In this document: positions 50,932 to 60,591 of the stretch, piece by piece
Position numbering within the stretch: the first letter of the stretch is position 1
Layout: each line of letters opens with the position of its first letter
Assembly: GCF_003591035.1 (NCBI RefSeq)
Contig: NZ_QYUO01000001.1
Coordinates: forward strand, 2,232,001-2,296,000
DNA from: Noviherbaspirillum saxi
GTDB taxonomy: Bacteria > Pseudomonadota > Gammaproteobacteria > Burkholderiales > Burkholderiaceae_D
Reading direction: 5' to 3'
DNA length: 64,000 bases
The notes under the pieces: generated by a model
What the model was told of the DNA's origin: nothing
The model's database searches: none
Seen by the model: only the letters and a program-made list of their open reading frames with translations
Made by a program: the position numbers and the translations under genes

Positions 50932-51243
50932 TCACGAGACAACAAGGGGGTCGCCAAAGCAGGCGGCAAGATCGAGTGTCTCGAACGCTTCCAGCACCGC
51001 CGCGCTGTGGGCGACCAGGTGCAGTTCCTGCTGCCTGGCCTGCGCTGTCTTCTTTGCCGCGATCAAAAGCTGCACGCCTGCGGTATCGAGTTCAGTAACC
51101 GATGACAGGTCGATGTCGAGCCGCGCGACGCCATCCAACGAGGCCAGCAGCGTTTCCCTGAGTTCGGCGGCGCGGTAGATGGTCATCTCGCCTTCCATGC
51201 GCAACGCGCGTGCGCCGTCCTTACGCGTTTTTTCAGCGTTCAT
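50932..51243 (-). CDS. STAS-domain protein in the che cluster
   Basis: 103 residues, one STAS domain: RALRMEGEMTIYRAAELRE, then LDIDLSSVTELDTAGVQLLIAAK (core DLSSVTELDTAGVQLL) with a Thr in the position phosphorylated in SpoIIAA-type anti-anti-sigma factors. It is set between cheY and cheA with 9 bases to cheA. STAS proteins occur in some chemosensory systems (Frz/Wsp/alternative-cellular-function types), where they act as adaptors or phosphorylation sinks; its role here is inference. Confidence 0.85.
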   Translation of the reverse strand: MNAEKTRKDGARALRMEGEMTIYRAAELRETLLASLDGVARLDIDLSSVTELDTAGVQLLIAAKKTAQARQQELHLVAHSAAVLEAFETLDLAACFGDPLVVS

Positions 51244-51283
51244 CGTGTACTCCCGAAGATTGTGGGTTGGAGAAGCGGTGGGA

Positions 51284-51652
51284 TTAAGGCAGTATCAGTT
51301 TCTGCACCGCGCCAAGCAGCACTTCCGGCTTGAACGGCTTGAGGACCCAGGCCTTGACACCCGCAGCCTGGCCTTGCCGTTTCTTGGATTCGTCCGATTC
51401 GGTGGTCAGCATGATGATAGGCGTGAACTTATAGTTCGGCATTTGCTTGGCCGCCGCAGCGAAGCTGATGCCATCCATGTTGGGCATGTTGACATCGCTA
51501 ATGATGAGATGGATTTTTTGTCCGGTGAGCTTGGCGAGCGCGTCCTTGCCGTCGCGACCCTCGATCACGTCGTAACCGGCCCCCTTCAGCGTGATTCCCA
51601 CGACTTGTCTGAGCGACACGGAGTCGTCGACGATCATAATAGTTTTTGCCAT
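51284..51652 (-). CDS. cheY: chemotaxis response regulator CheY
   Basis: 122 residues, a single receiver domain: acid pocket IMIVDDSVSLRQ, phospho-acceptor Asp53 (IISDVNMPNMDG), Thr in PIIMLTTES, and Lys in VKAWVLKPFKPEVL. Expected to be phosphorylated by CheA and act on the flagellar switch or another output. No cheZ phosphatase gene is near. Confidence 0.94.
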   Translation of the reverse strand: MAKTIMIVDDSVSLRQVVGITLKGAGYDVIEGRDGKDALAKLTGQKIHLIISDVNMPNMDGISFAAAAKQMPNYKFTPIIMLTTESDESKKRQGQAAGVKAWVLKPFKPEVLLGAVQKLILP

Positions 51653-51663
51653 GGCCTTATCTT

Positions 51664-52815
51664 CTAAAAAAACGTGATTTCGCTATCTTGTCTGTTTGCT
51701 GTATTGCCGCCTGCATGGATGGCGCGCTCCTCGGCCATTGCGTAGGTCTTTTCCAGTTCGGCCAGCAGCGCCGCCGCATCGAGCGGTTGCAGAGCGCCGG
51801 CCTGGTCGAACCCGGCACGGTTCTGCTTCAGGAAATCCGGGAGGCGCTCGATATTGTGTTTGACGTGAGACATGATCTGGCTGACGCGGTCCTGGAACTG
51901 CAACTGCACCAGCGCTTCGCCGACTTCATGCTTGATGCCGACGCTTTCGTGCTTGAGCAGGCTGGCGGACTGCACCAGGGCATCGGTGACGCTCCGGAAA
52001 TCGTTGAGCACGGAACCGATGACGGCTTCCGAGGCGGACATCGAGCTTTGCTCCTGCTGCATCGATTCTTCGGCGGCCTGGCAGGTGGCGACGATGGCAT
52101 CGCTGATGAGAGCAACCTTGGCGGTGATGCGCCGCCCTGTTTCGCCGGACATCTGGGAGAGCATGCGCACTTCCTTGGCGACCACGGCAAAGCCGCGCCC
52201 TCTTTCGCCGGCGCGCGCCGCTTCGATCGCGGCGTTGAGGGCAAGCAGGTTGGTTTGCGCGGCGATGGTGGCGACTTCGGACGCCATCCCTTCGAGTTCG
52301 GCAATGAACTTTTCCAGGCCCTGGACCTTCTCAAGCATCGCTGCCTTGCTGGCGGTGGCCGTCTTGAGCGAGGCGATCACCGAACCGAGCTCCTTCTCGC
52401 TGGCGGCGAACACGGCGACCAGGCCGGCGTCGCCATCTTCAATCGATTCGGAGGAAACGCCGGAGGCGTGCACCGCGTGGTCGAGCTTGTCGACAATGCC
52501 GGAAAAACGTTCGGCCAGCGAAGAAACCGCGGTGTCCATCTGGGACATCGATGACTCGATGTGACCTACCCAGACCGGCGTGAGCTGTTCGCCGAATTGC
52601 TGCCGGCCGGCGATGTAAGCTTCAATCGACTGCTGCAGTGCGTCGTGTGCGGCCTTCATGCGCCATCCCGCACCCATTCCGGCCGCGCCCAGCGCGGCGG
52701 CGGCCAGTGTGGCACCCCAGCTCAAGCCGCCAAAGGCCAGCACTGCGGCTGCGCCGGCCATGCCCAGGGTGATTGGATACAGTAAATAGGAAAAGCGGTG
52801 ATTAGCGCGATTCAT
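51664..52815 (-). CDS. membrane-anchored receptor-like protein without sensor domain
   Basis: 383 residues. Two adjacent N-terminal helices (about 10-50) leave no periplasmic domain; a helical linker follows, then a short receptor signalling domain with [21 protein letters not shown] and [17 protein letters not shown], and a long helical C-terminal part. There is no HAMP. The end SEITFF differs from the tail of the other receptors. First gene of the che cluster, 11 bases before cheY; it may sense cytoplasmic or membrane state. Confidence 0.88.
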   Translation of the reverse strand: MNRANHRFSYLLYPITLGMAGAAAVLAFGGLSWGATLAAAALGAAGMGAGWRMKAAHDALQQSIEAYIAGRQQFGEQLTPVWVGHIESSMSQMDTAVSSLAERFSGIVDKLDHAVHASGVSSESIEDGDAGLVAVFAASEKELGSVIASLKTATASKAAMLEKVQGLEKFIAELEGMASEVATIAAQTNLLALNAAIEAARAGERGRGFAVVAKEVRMLSQMSGETGRRITAKVALISDAIVATCQAAEESMQQEQSSMSASEAVIGSVLNDFRSVTDALVQSASLLKHESVGIKHEVGEALVQLQFQDRVSQIMSHVKHNIERLPDFLKQNRAGFDQAGALQPLDAAALLAELEKTYAMAEERAIHAGGNTANRQDSEITFF

Positions 52816-53082
52816 GGCCCGCTCCCGCCGATAAACATGGGCAACATTTTCATGGTCTACTACGTTCCAGCCTTTACAACTTCATGTTGCTGTTTCCGAG
52901 TTCCAGCGATTCGCTGCTCTTGTGGCCTCACAAAAACTTTCCCTCAGGAATGTTTCTATGCAGAAAGATAATAGCAGGCTTGGGCACGAAACGACAAAGA
53001 AGAATCGTGTGACTTTCCATCCACTGTTGAGTAATTTCCACATGTGAAAATATCAACCCTAGCTATCGAGGCAATGCAATGA

Positions 53083-53227
53083 CTGCCGTGCGCGGCGAAC
53101 GAGATGATCAACAACGGCGTCGATCTCTATACCGTCAGCGGAGTTTGGAGCACAAGAACTTCGCGACACAAAACGCTACAGCCACCTTGCGGTAGACAGG
53201 CTGGCGGACGCGGTGAGGAAGATCGGA
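53083..53227 (+). pseudogene. C-terminal relic of a tyrosine recombinase (integrase)
   Basis: In three pieces: AANEMINNGVDLYTVSGV in the frame of 53092 onward, then after a one-base slip LEHKNFAT, then after another slip KRYSHLAVDRLADAVRKIG (53171-53227). Together they spell the C-terminal block of a tyrosine integrase, including the GHK-like and the catalytic Tyr (RYSHL) region. The upstream catalytic HxLRH is degraded (LPC). The gene is dead. It lies 85 bases from the 3' end of tRNA-Ser, where such integrases usually insert. Confidence 0.8.
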
Positions 53228-53251
53228 ATGGCTGGTAAAAAATCACCAGCA

Positions 53252-53280
53252 GCAAAAGAAAAAGCCGCTGATTAGCGGCT
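53252..53280 (-). terminator. intrinsic terminator of tRNA-Ser
   Basis: On the minus strand AGCCGCT-AATC-AGCGGCT (53280 to 53263) is followed by TTTTTCTTTTG. It lies 32 bases after the tRNA-Ser 3' end and just past the integrase relic. Confidence 0.8.
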
Positions 53281-53311
53281 CTGAAGTAGACTGCGTAAGT
53301 CTTTGAATTAC

Positions 53312-53401
53312 TGGCGGAAAGGGAGGGATTCGAACCCTCGATACGCATAAACGTATACTGGATTTCGAGTCCAGCGCATTCGACCACTCTGCCACCTTTC
53401 C
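53312..53401 (-). tRNA. tRNA-Ser (anticodon CGA)
   Basis: A 90-base class II tRNA on the minus strand: acceptor GGAAAGG/CCTTTCC, anticodon stem CTGGA/TCCAG with loop CTCGAAA (anticodon CGA), long variable arm (TACGTTTATGCGTA), T-arm GAGGG TTCGAAT CCCTC, discriminator G, encoded CCA. It decodes UCG. The 3' end faces the integrase relic. Confidence 0.96.
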
Positions 53402-53700
53402 GTCTTTGGTCGTCTTGCGGCGAGTCAGCCGCAAAGCACGAAATTATAACAGACTTCCTCCGGGGCGGAAGGGGGGATTGCAGTTCATAAACTAATCGAT
53501 GATGTATTCCCTTCGCGCCTCGGCTGGCGCCTTCGCGCTCCTGAAAAGTTTCTTCTTATCATCATGCTGTCATAAACGGTCTTTAAGATTGGCACTGCAC
53601 TAACCGATTCCCCCTATCAAGAAGAACAAGAAAGCCTGCCTTGAGTCCGTCTTTATCTCTGCTCGCGCCCAACCACGAACTGCACCATAAAAACGCGATC

Positions 53701-55629
53701 ATGACATCCGTTCCGGCGACGATGCTGTGCCCCGACACAAATGAGGCTGTCGCCACAGCCGCGCATATTGCCAGGACCGCCGCCAATGACAGAGTGGAAG
53801 AACCTTGCAGGCAGACGGAAAGCAAGGATGCCATGCTGCTATCGCGTTTACAAGAAGTCTTGAGCCAGCGGCAGTTGACCGCCTTATTTCAACCTATCAT
53901 CAATATGCAGCGCGGCGGCATCGTCGGCTATGAAGGCCTGATCCGCGGGCCATCCGATAGTCCGCTGCATTCGCCGATGAATTTGTTCAAGGTCGCACGC
54001 GCACATGATCTCAGCGTGGAAGTCGAGCACATGTGCCGTCGCATCGTGCTCGAACGCTTTACCGAATTACAGCTGCCGGGCAAGCTCTTCCTGAACGTGA
54101 GTCCGGAAATGCTGTTGCAACCGCATGCGCGGTATGGCGAAACGCTGGCATACATCGACGATGTGGGAATTCATCCGGATCGCGTCATCATCGAATTGAC
54201 GGAAAACCAGCCTACCTACGATTACAAGCTGTTGAAGGAAGCCGTGAAGCATTATCGCGGCATGGGTTTTCAAATCGCGATTGACGACCTGGGTGAAGGC
54301 TTTTCGAGCTTGCGCCTGTGGTCGGAGTTGCGGCCGGAATATGTCAAGATCGATATGCATTTCGTACAGGGCATCAATCAGGACCCAGTCAAGCTCCAGT
54401 TCGTCCGCTCGATCCAGGAAATCGCGCAGGAATCCGGCACGATTGCGATCGCTGAAGGCATCGAAACACAAAACGAGATGCTGCTAGTGCGCGACCTCGG
54501 AATCGCCTATGGTCAGGGCTACCATATCGCACGCCCGCTGGCGCATCCCGCGATCGATGTGGCAACCGACATCGCCGCCTCCCTTAACCGCAGCGGCGTA
54601 TCCGTCTATCCCTACAAGGCGGCACTGGAACACAATGTGATTACCGCAGCCAAGCTGTTGCGTGCAGTGCCGCCTGCTTCGCCAGTGATGACGAACACCG
54701 ACGTGTATGAAATGTTCATCGGCACACCGGATCTGCAGAACGTTCCGGTGGTGGAAAACGGCAGGCCCGTAGGACTGATCACTCGCCATAATCTGATCGA
54801 CCGCTTTGCGCGTCTGTTCTCGCGCGACGTCTACGGCAAGAAATCCTGCGTGACATTCATGGATCCGTATCCCCTGATCATCGACAAGAACACCAGCCTG
54901 CAGGAATTGAGCCGGATGATCGTCGAGGCTGACCATCATCATCTGTCCAACGGTTTCATCATCACGGCGGAAGATCGCTATATCGGGATGGGAACCGGCC
55001 AGGACCTGATGCGTGAAATCACGCAGATGCAGATCAATGCGGCGCGCTACGCCAATCCCCTGACCATGCTGCCGGGGAATGTACCGATCAATGAGCATAT
55101 CGACCGGTTGCTACAGGGCGGCGTGCCCTTCTTCGCCTGCTACGCGGACCTCGATCATTTCAAGCCGTTCAATGACGCCTACGGTTACCGCAGGGGCGAC
55201 GATGTGATCCAGTTGACCGGAAGGACGCTGGCTGCGCATTGCGATCCGACGCGCGACTTCATCGGCCATATCGGCGGCGACGATTTCATCATCCTGTTTC
55301 AGAGCGAGGATTGGGAGGCCCGGTGCCGCAGTGTCATGAATGACTTCGGCGCGGCGATCCCGGGGTATTACAACGCCGACGACCGCGAGCGCGGCACTTA
55401 CGTCAGCGAAGACCGGCGCGGACGCAGGGTGTTCCATCCGCTCATCAGCATTTCGCTTGGCGTCGTGCGCGTGGAGCCCGGCAACTTCCACTCGCACCAT
55501 CAGATCGCAACGGCTGCAGCGGAAGCCAAGAAGCAGGCAAAAAAAATCCCTGGCAACAGCCTGTTCATTGAACGGCGCCAGGGATCTGCTACGCCAGCGT
55601 GGCCCTTTCTTTCGCAAAGCCACGCTTGA
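53701..55629 (+). CDS. EAL-CBS-GGDEF cyclic-di-GMP protein
   Basis: 642 residues from ATG 53701; TTG at 53641 would add 20. The order is reversed from usual: EAL first (IVGYEGLIRGP, IELTENQ, IAIDDLGEGFSSLRL, IAIAEGIET), then a CBS-pair-like part (about 340-440), then GGDEF last with the signature HIGGDDF. The EAL catalytic acids appear present, so phosphodiesterase activity is likely; the GGDDF loop replaces the metal-binding Glu by Asp, leaving cyclase activity uncertain. The CBS part could bind nucleotides. No membrane segment is seen. A half-good Pho box (CTGTCAT at 53567) is upstream. Confidence 0.9.
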   Translation: MTSVPATMLCPDTNEAVATAAHIARTAANDRVEEPCRQTESKDAMLLSRLQEVLSQRQLTALFQPIINMQRGGIVGYEGLIRGPSDSPLHSPMNLFKVARAHDLSVEVEHMCRRIVLERFTELQLPGKLFLNVSPEMLLQPHARYGETLAYIDDVGIHPDRVIIELTENQPTYDYKLLKEAVKHYRGMGFQIAIDDLGEGFSSLRLWSELRPEYVKIDMHFVQGINQDPVKLQFVRSIQEIAQESGTIAIAEGIETQNEMLLVRDLGIAYGQGYHIARPLAHPAIDVATDIAASLNRSGVSVYPYKAALEHNVITAAKLLRAVPPASPVMTNTDVYEMFIGTPDLQNVPVVENGRPVGLITRHNLIDRFARLFSRDVYGKKSCVTFMDPYPLIIDKNTSLQELSRMIVEADHHHLSNGFIITAEDRYIGMGTGQDLMREITQMQINAARYANPLTMLPGNVPINEHIDRLLQGGVPFFACYADLDHFKPFNDAYGYRRGDDVIQLTGRTLAAHCDPTRDFIGHIGGDDFIILFQSEDWEARCRSVMNDFGAAIPGYYNADDRERGTYVSEDRRGRRVFHPLISISLGVVRVEPGNFHSHHQIATAAAEAKKQAKKIPGNSLFIERRQGSATPAWPFLSQSHA

Positions 55630-55653
55630 GCGTTGAGCGTTGACGGTTACCTT

Positions 55654-56961
<1,308 letters not shown>

Positions 56962-57016
56962 TTAGATTGCGAAACCGCCATTGTACCAAGCGAGACCGCA
57001 TTCTCCGCCGCGCGTG

Positions 57017-57661
57017 CTATGCGATCTGATTTCCTCGGTTAGCCACCGCCTCCGCCATTGCCAGCGCTTCGCTGCCGCCTCGTGTCCTCAACCCGTCCTC
57101 CACACCGATGCGATTGAGGCGCGGCTGGTTCTGGCTGACCTTCCACTTCCCGAGCAATCTTGTGATCGGAATCTCGATGCCTACCAGCGACGGCAACAGC
57201 TTCTCGATGAAGTCGGCCGGCGCATCACTCAACTTCCAGGCTTCAGACTGTCCTGCTTCATGCGCACCGGTCAGGCGCTCAAGCTGGGCACGTACCCACT
57301 GCGGATCATCGATCACGCGCAGCGGTCCATAGGCATGCACGACCATATAGTTGTAGGTCGGGACGACCTTGCCGTGCTCTTTCTTGGTCGCGTAGAACGA
57401 AGGGCTGATATAGGCGCGTGCGCCCTGAAACACCGTCAGCGACTCCACACTGCCGGACGCGTCGCGCCATACCGGATTGGCGCGCGCAACGTGCGCGCGC
57501 AAGGTGCCGAACGGTGGGTCGCCGGAATCGATTTCAAACGGCAGCTGATTGGCATTGAGCCCATCCGGCCCAAGCGTGACGAATGTGCCGAGAGAATGTT
57601 CGCGCATCAACTGGTGCATAACGTCGAGGCGCGTTTCCTCGAACATTGACGGTATATACAT
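57017..57661 (-). CDS. PaiB-type FMN-binding protein
   Basis: 214 residues from ATG 57661 with AAAGGA upstream. The PaiB / FMN-binding split-barrel family: MYIPSMFEETRLDVMHQLM, LGTFVTLGPDGLNANQLPF, ARAYISPSFYATKKEHGKVVPTYNY (core YISPSFYATKKE) and GIEIPITRLLGKWKVSQNQP. In Bacillus PaiB is a negative regulator of proteases; most members are probably flavin-linked oxidoreductases or pyridoxamine-oxidase-like. It follows osmC and is next to a MocR regulator, whose B6 link fits the split-barrel fold. Confidence 0.9.
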   Translation of the reverse strand: MYIPSMFEETRLDVMHQLMREHSLGTFVTLGPDGLNANQLPFEIDSGDPPFGTLRAHVARANPVWRDASGSVESLTVFQGARAYISPSFYATKKEHGKVVPTYNYMVVHAYGPLRVIDDPQWVRAQLERLTGAHEAGQSEAWKLSDAPADFIEKLLPSLVGIEIPITRLLGKWKVSQNQPRLNRIGVEDGLRTRGGSEALAMAEAVANRGNQIA

Positions 57662-57689
57662 GAATGATCCTTTAGTGCCGTGATACGAG

Positions 57690-58151
57690 TTATTGTGCTT
57701 CAACCACGATTTCCGACTTGACGGAGTTGGCGATAAAACAATCCTCATGCGCCTTGTGGTGCATATGGTCCAATTCGTCGGCACTGGGTTGGCGAGTGCC
57801 ACTGAACACGATGCGCGGACGCAGCGTCACACGGGTGACCGCAACGCGTCCTTCCGTATTCTTTTCCATGATTCCCAACGCCTTGTCGCGATAGCTATCG
57901 ACCACAAAGCCTTGCCGGCCCGCGACCCAAAGAAAGGTCAGCATATGGCAGCTGGATACTGCGGCGACAAAGGCCTCTTCCGGATCGACCGCCGCAGCGA
58001 TCGACATCGGCTCCGGCACGACGGAGGGCGACGACGATGCCGGAACTTCGATTCCGCCATCGAAACTCCAGCGGTGGCCGCGGCTGTAGCGATTGTCGGT
58101 AAATGCGTGGTCTCCGCGGCTCCAGGAGATAGTGGCTTCGTAAGTGTGCAT
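57690..58151 (-). CDS. OsmC family peroxiredoxin-like protein
   Basis: 153 residues. The two redox cysteines are Cys68 (AAVSSCHMLTFLW) and Cys138 (HEDCFIANSVKSEI), as in OsmC/Ohr thiol peroxidases that reduce organic hydroperoxides. SRGHRWSFDGG and AVDPEEAFVAAVSSC are family blocks. First gene of a pair with paiB; divergent from the MocR regulator over 137 bases. Confidence 0.9.
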   Translation of the reverse strand: MHTYEATISWSRGDHAFTDNRYSRGHRWSFDGGIEVPASSSPSVVPEPMSIAAAVDPEEAFVAAVSSCHMLTFLWVAGRQGFVVDSYRDKALGIMEKNTEGRVAVTRVTLRPRIVFSGTRQPSADELDHMHHKAHEDCFIANSVKSEIVVEAQ

Positions 58152-58221
58152 AGTGTCCCTGCCTGGTTAGGATGAGGTGATGGTGAACCAAGAATGCTGC
58201 AGCGGAAAACAGCTTATCAAG

Positions 58222-58268
58222 CCATTTGGCTTTCTTAAAGAGCCAATAAATGGTAATTTGAGAATACC
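58222..58268. promoter_or_regulatory. palindromic operator-like region between osmC and the MocR gene
   Basis: CCATTTGGCT (58222-58231) is mirrored by AGCCAATAAATGG (58241-58253, with a 3-base bulge), and the right part overlaps a second palindrome GGTA..TACC (58252-58268). The DNA is AT-rich unlike the surrounds. A MocR/PdxR protein encoded alongside would be the natural ligand. Confidence 0.45.
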
Positions 58269-58288
58269 AATTTTGCGATCCGTCTCCT

Positions 58289-59770
58289 ATGCACTTTGCC
58301 GACTCTCTAGCCACCCTGCGACTTGATCCCGGGTCGGCGACACCGATGTTTCGACAGCTTTATCTTGCAATCAAGCAGGCGATCCTGGCAGGAACTCTCG
58401 GCCCGGGCGTCCAATTGCCGCCGACGCGAGAATTGTCGACTATGTTCGGCGTTTCGCGGCAAACCATTCTGAATGCCTATTCGCAATTGCTCGCCGAAGG
58501 CTATCTATCTGGTGTCGTGGGCAAGGGCACTTTCGTCAGTTCCTCGCTGCCAATCGCGAATGCACTGAACAGTGGCAAGCCGCATCAGCTTATCCGCCCT
58601 CTGTCTGCACGCGGCGAACGCTTTACCGGGCCCGAAGCATATCTGCCCTACCATCAGGGAGCATCGCGCGCGTTTCGCATTGGCATGCCGGGACTGGATG
58701 CCTTTCCCTTCGATGTGTGGAGCCGGCTGGAAGCCCGTTGCTGGCGCCGCCCGCCCCATGAACTGGGCTACGGCGACCCTGCCGGATACCTGCCGCTGCG
58801 CGAAGCCTTGGCCGGCTATCTGCGCGCCTCGCGCGGCGTGCAGTGCACCGCCGATCAAATCATCATCACCTCGGGCTCGCAACAAGCTGTGTATCTGATC
58901 GCCACCATGCTGCTGATGCCGGAAGACAAGGTCTGGGTGGAAGAACCCGGCTATCGCGGAATCAATGCCTCGCTGCGGGCGGCGGAAGCCTGTATCTGTC
59001 CGGTGCCGGTCGATAATGAGGGATTGAACGTAGCGCACGGCATCAGCCATTATCCTGAAGCGCGGCTGGTATATGTCACGCCGACCCATCAGCTGCCGCT
59101 TGGCATGACAATGAGCCTGCCACGGCGGCTGGAACTGTTAGGCTGGGCGTCGGCCAACAAGACATGGGTAGTCGAAGACGACTATGACAGCGAATACCGT
59201 TACGGCGGCCCGCCGCTTGCATCGCTGCAAAGTCTGGACAAGTCCGGTTGCGTGATTTACGTGGGAACGCTGTCGAAAGTATTGTTTCCCGGCTTGAGGC
59301 TAGGGTATATCGTCGCTCCGCCGGCGCTTGCGCAGGCGTTCACCCAAGGCAAGGCAATCATGGACCGCCACGCGCCGCTGGTGCCCCAGGCAGTATTGGC
59401 GGATTTTATCCAGGAAGGACATTTTCAGCGCCATATCCGCCGCACGCGCGACGTGTATGCGGAACGGCGCGACACCCTGCTGCGCGCAATCGACGCACGT
59501 CTATCGGATCGATTGACCGTCGGCGCGACGGATACAGGCTTGCATCTGCCGGTGATGTTCAGGCAGCCTTGCGACGACCACGTCATCGCCAAGGCGGGGC
59601 TGGATCATGGACTTGAGCTGCGAGGCCTGTCGTATTTCTATAACGAGACGCAAGCCGATACGCGACGCGTTGGCGTATGCGGATTGCTGCTAGGTTTTGC
59701 GGCAATCCCGCCCGCTGAAATCAGGCGTGGCGTGGACCGCCTTCATGCATTGCTGAACAAGCAGTTTTAG
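58289..59770 (+). CDS. MocR/PdxR-type GntR regulator with aminotransferase domain
   Basis: 493 residues. Residues 20-85 form a GntR winged helix (TLGPGVQLPPTRELSTMFGVSR and QTILNAYSQLLAEGYLSG). Residues 120-490 form a class I aminotransferase fold with SGSQQAVYLIATMLL, VEEPGYRG, TPTHQLPLGMTMSL, VVEDDYDSEYRYGG and the PLP-lysine region VGTLSKVLFPGLRLGYI. Such proteins sense PLP or amino compounds. It likely controls paiB-osmC and itself. Confidence 0.93.
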   Translation: MHFADSLATLRLDPGSATPMFRQLYLAIKQAILAGTLGPGVQLPPTRELSTMFGVSRQTILNAYSQLLAEGYLSGVVGKGTFVSSSLPIANALNSGKPHQLIRPLSARGERFTGPEAYLPYHQGASRAFRIGMPGLDAFPFDVWSRLEARCWRRPPHELGYGDPAGYLPLREALAGYLRASRGVQCTADQIIITSGSQQAVYLIATMLLMPEDKVWVEEPGYRGINASLRAAEACICPVPVDNEGLNVAHGISHYPEARLVYVTPTHQLPLGMTMSLPRRLELLGWASANKTWVVEDDYDSEYRYGGPPLASLQSLDKSGCVIYVGTLSKVLFPGLRLGYIVAPPALAQAFTQGKAIMDRHAPLVPQAVLADFIQEGHFQRHIRRTRDVYAERRDTLLRAIDARLSDRLTVGATDTGLHLPVMFRQPCDDHVIAKAGLDHGLELRGLSYFYNETQADTRRVGVCGLLLGFAAIPPAEIRRGVDRLHALLNKQF

Positions 59771-60369
59771 GTAAAGGCCAGCAAGCCTACGCCAGTAACT
59801 GCGACAGCCGCACCGCTTGCCCGCAACAACATGGCGGCGACTGGACGGCGTCCAGCGAGCCCCATCAGTACACCGGCCAGATGCAAGAGCAGCGTCGCAA
59901 GCACAAATCCGGCACCGTACGCCAACATGGAACCGCCGACAGGTGCTTCGATACCGTGCGCGTAGCCATGCATCAGGCCGAACACCGAGACCATCGCAAT
60001 TCCCGCACCCACCGGCATGCGCACCGCAAAGGCAACCAGCAAGCCCAGCAAGGCAAGCGAACTCGCGATACCGGTCTCGACGCCACCAAAGCTACTGCCA
60101 TACATGGCCACTGCGGCCCCGACAGCCATCATCAGCGGGAAGGCCAGCGCCATCAGCAGAGCCGGGAGGCGCTTTTGCTGGACAGCCCAGATGCCGACCA
60201 CCAGCATGGCGAGCAGATGATCCCAGCCGACAAAAGGATGTCCGAAACCGGCCGCGAAGCTTGCGTCCGCATGATGCAGGCCAGGATGCGCGATGGCGGT
60301 ACCGGACAGTAGCGTGGCAGCGATAATAAAAAGACTGCGGATAAGCATGGTGGGCTGAGGTAGTGTCAT
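59767..60369 (-). CDS. HupE/UreJ family metal permease
   Basis: 200 residues with AAGGAGG six bases before ATG 60369. Signal-like start ending TAIAHPGLHH, then the family motif FAAGFGHPFVGWDHLLAMLVVG, about six helices, and GLMHGYAHGIEAP. HupE/UreJ proteins import nickel or cobalt for hydrogenase, urease or B12. None of those genes is in the window. Its stop overlaps the MocR stop. Confidence 0.92.
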   Translation of the reverse strand: MTLPQPTMLIRSLFIIAATLLSGTAIAHPGLHHADASFAAGFGHPFVGWDHLLAMLVVGIWAVQQKRLPALLMALAFPLMMAVGAAVAMYGSSFGGVETGIASSLALLGLLVAFAVRMPVGAGIAMVSVFGLMHGYAHGIEAPVGGSMLAYGAGFVLATLLLHLAGVLMGLAGRRPVAAMLLRASGAAVAVTGVGLLAFT

Positions 60370-60508
60370 TGAGGTCCTCCTTGGAGTGTTTTATTTATGC
60401 CAGGCGCGGCGACGCACTGTTTTCGGGCAGTACGCCTCAAAACGGGCCGTCACACGACATGGGCATCTGGCAAGCACAAATGTGGTGCGCACGTTCACAC
60501 TTTTCTAC

Positions 60509-60563
60509 CTGCGCAAACTGATGCGCAGGGCTGGTGCGGAATCGGTCGCGTTAGCCGATTCCG
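60509..60563. other. two perfect hairpins between the ABC permease and hupE
   Basis: CTGCGCA-AACTGA-TGCGCAG (60509-60528) and CGGAATCGG with its inverse (60537-60545 / 60555-60563) stand side by side in the 222-base gap above hupE. Neither is followed by a U-tract on the minus strand. They could be the 3' end of the ABC transcript or a structured hupE leader. No known metal or cobalamin riboswitch core was recognised. Confidence 0.4.
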
Positions 60564-60591
60564 TTCTAGCAAGACCTGCGCCCGCCCGGGA

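Noticed and set aside
48811..51105. A 764-codon open frame on the plus strand opposite cheA and the STAS gene
   Set aside because: Same cause: strong codon bias of cheA on the other strand. No recognisable domain and no ribosome site.
52827..52834. GCCGATAA, the -10 element of a flagellar sigma-28 promoter
   Set aside because: It is on the plus strand, facing away from the che genes, and no TAAAGTTT-like -35 lies 11 bases before it.
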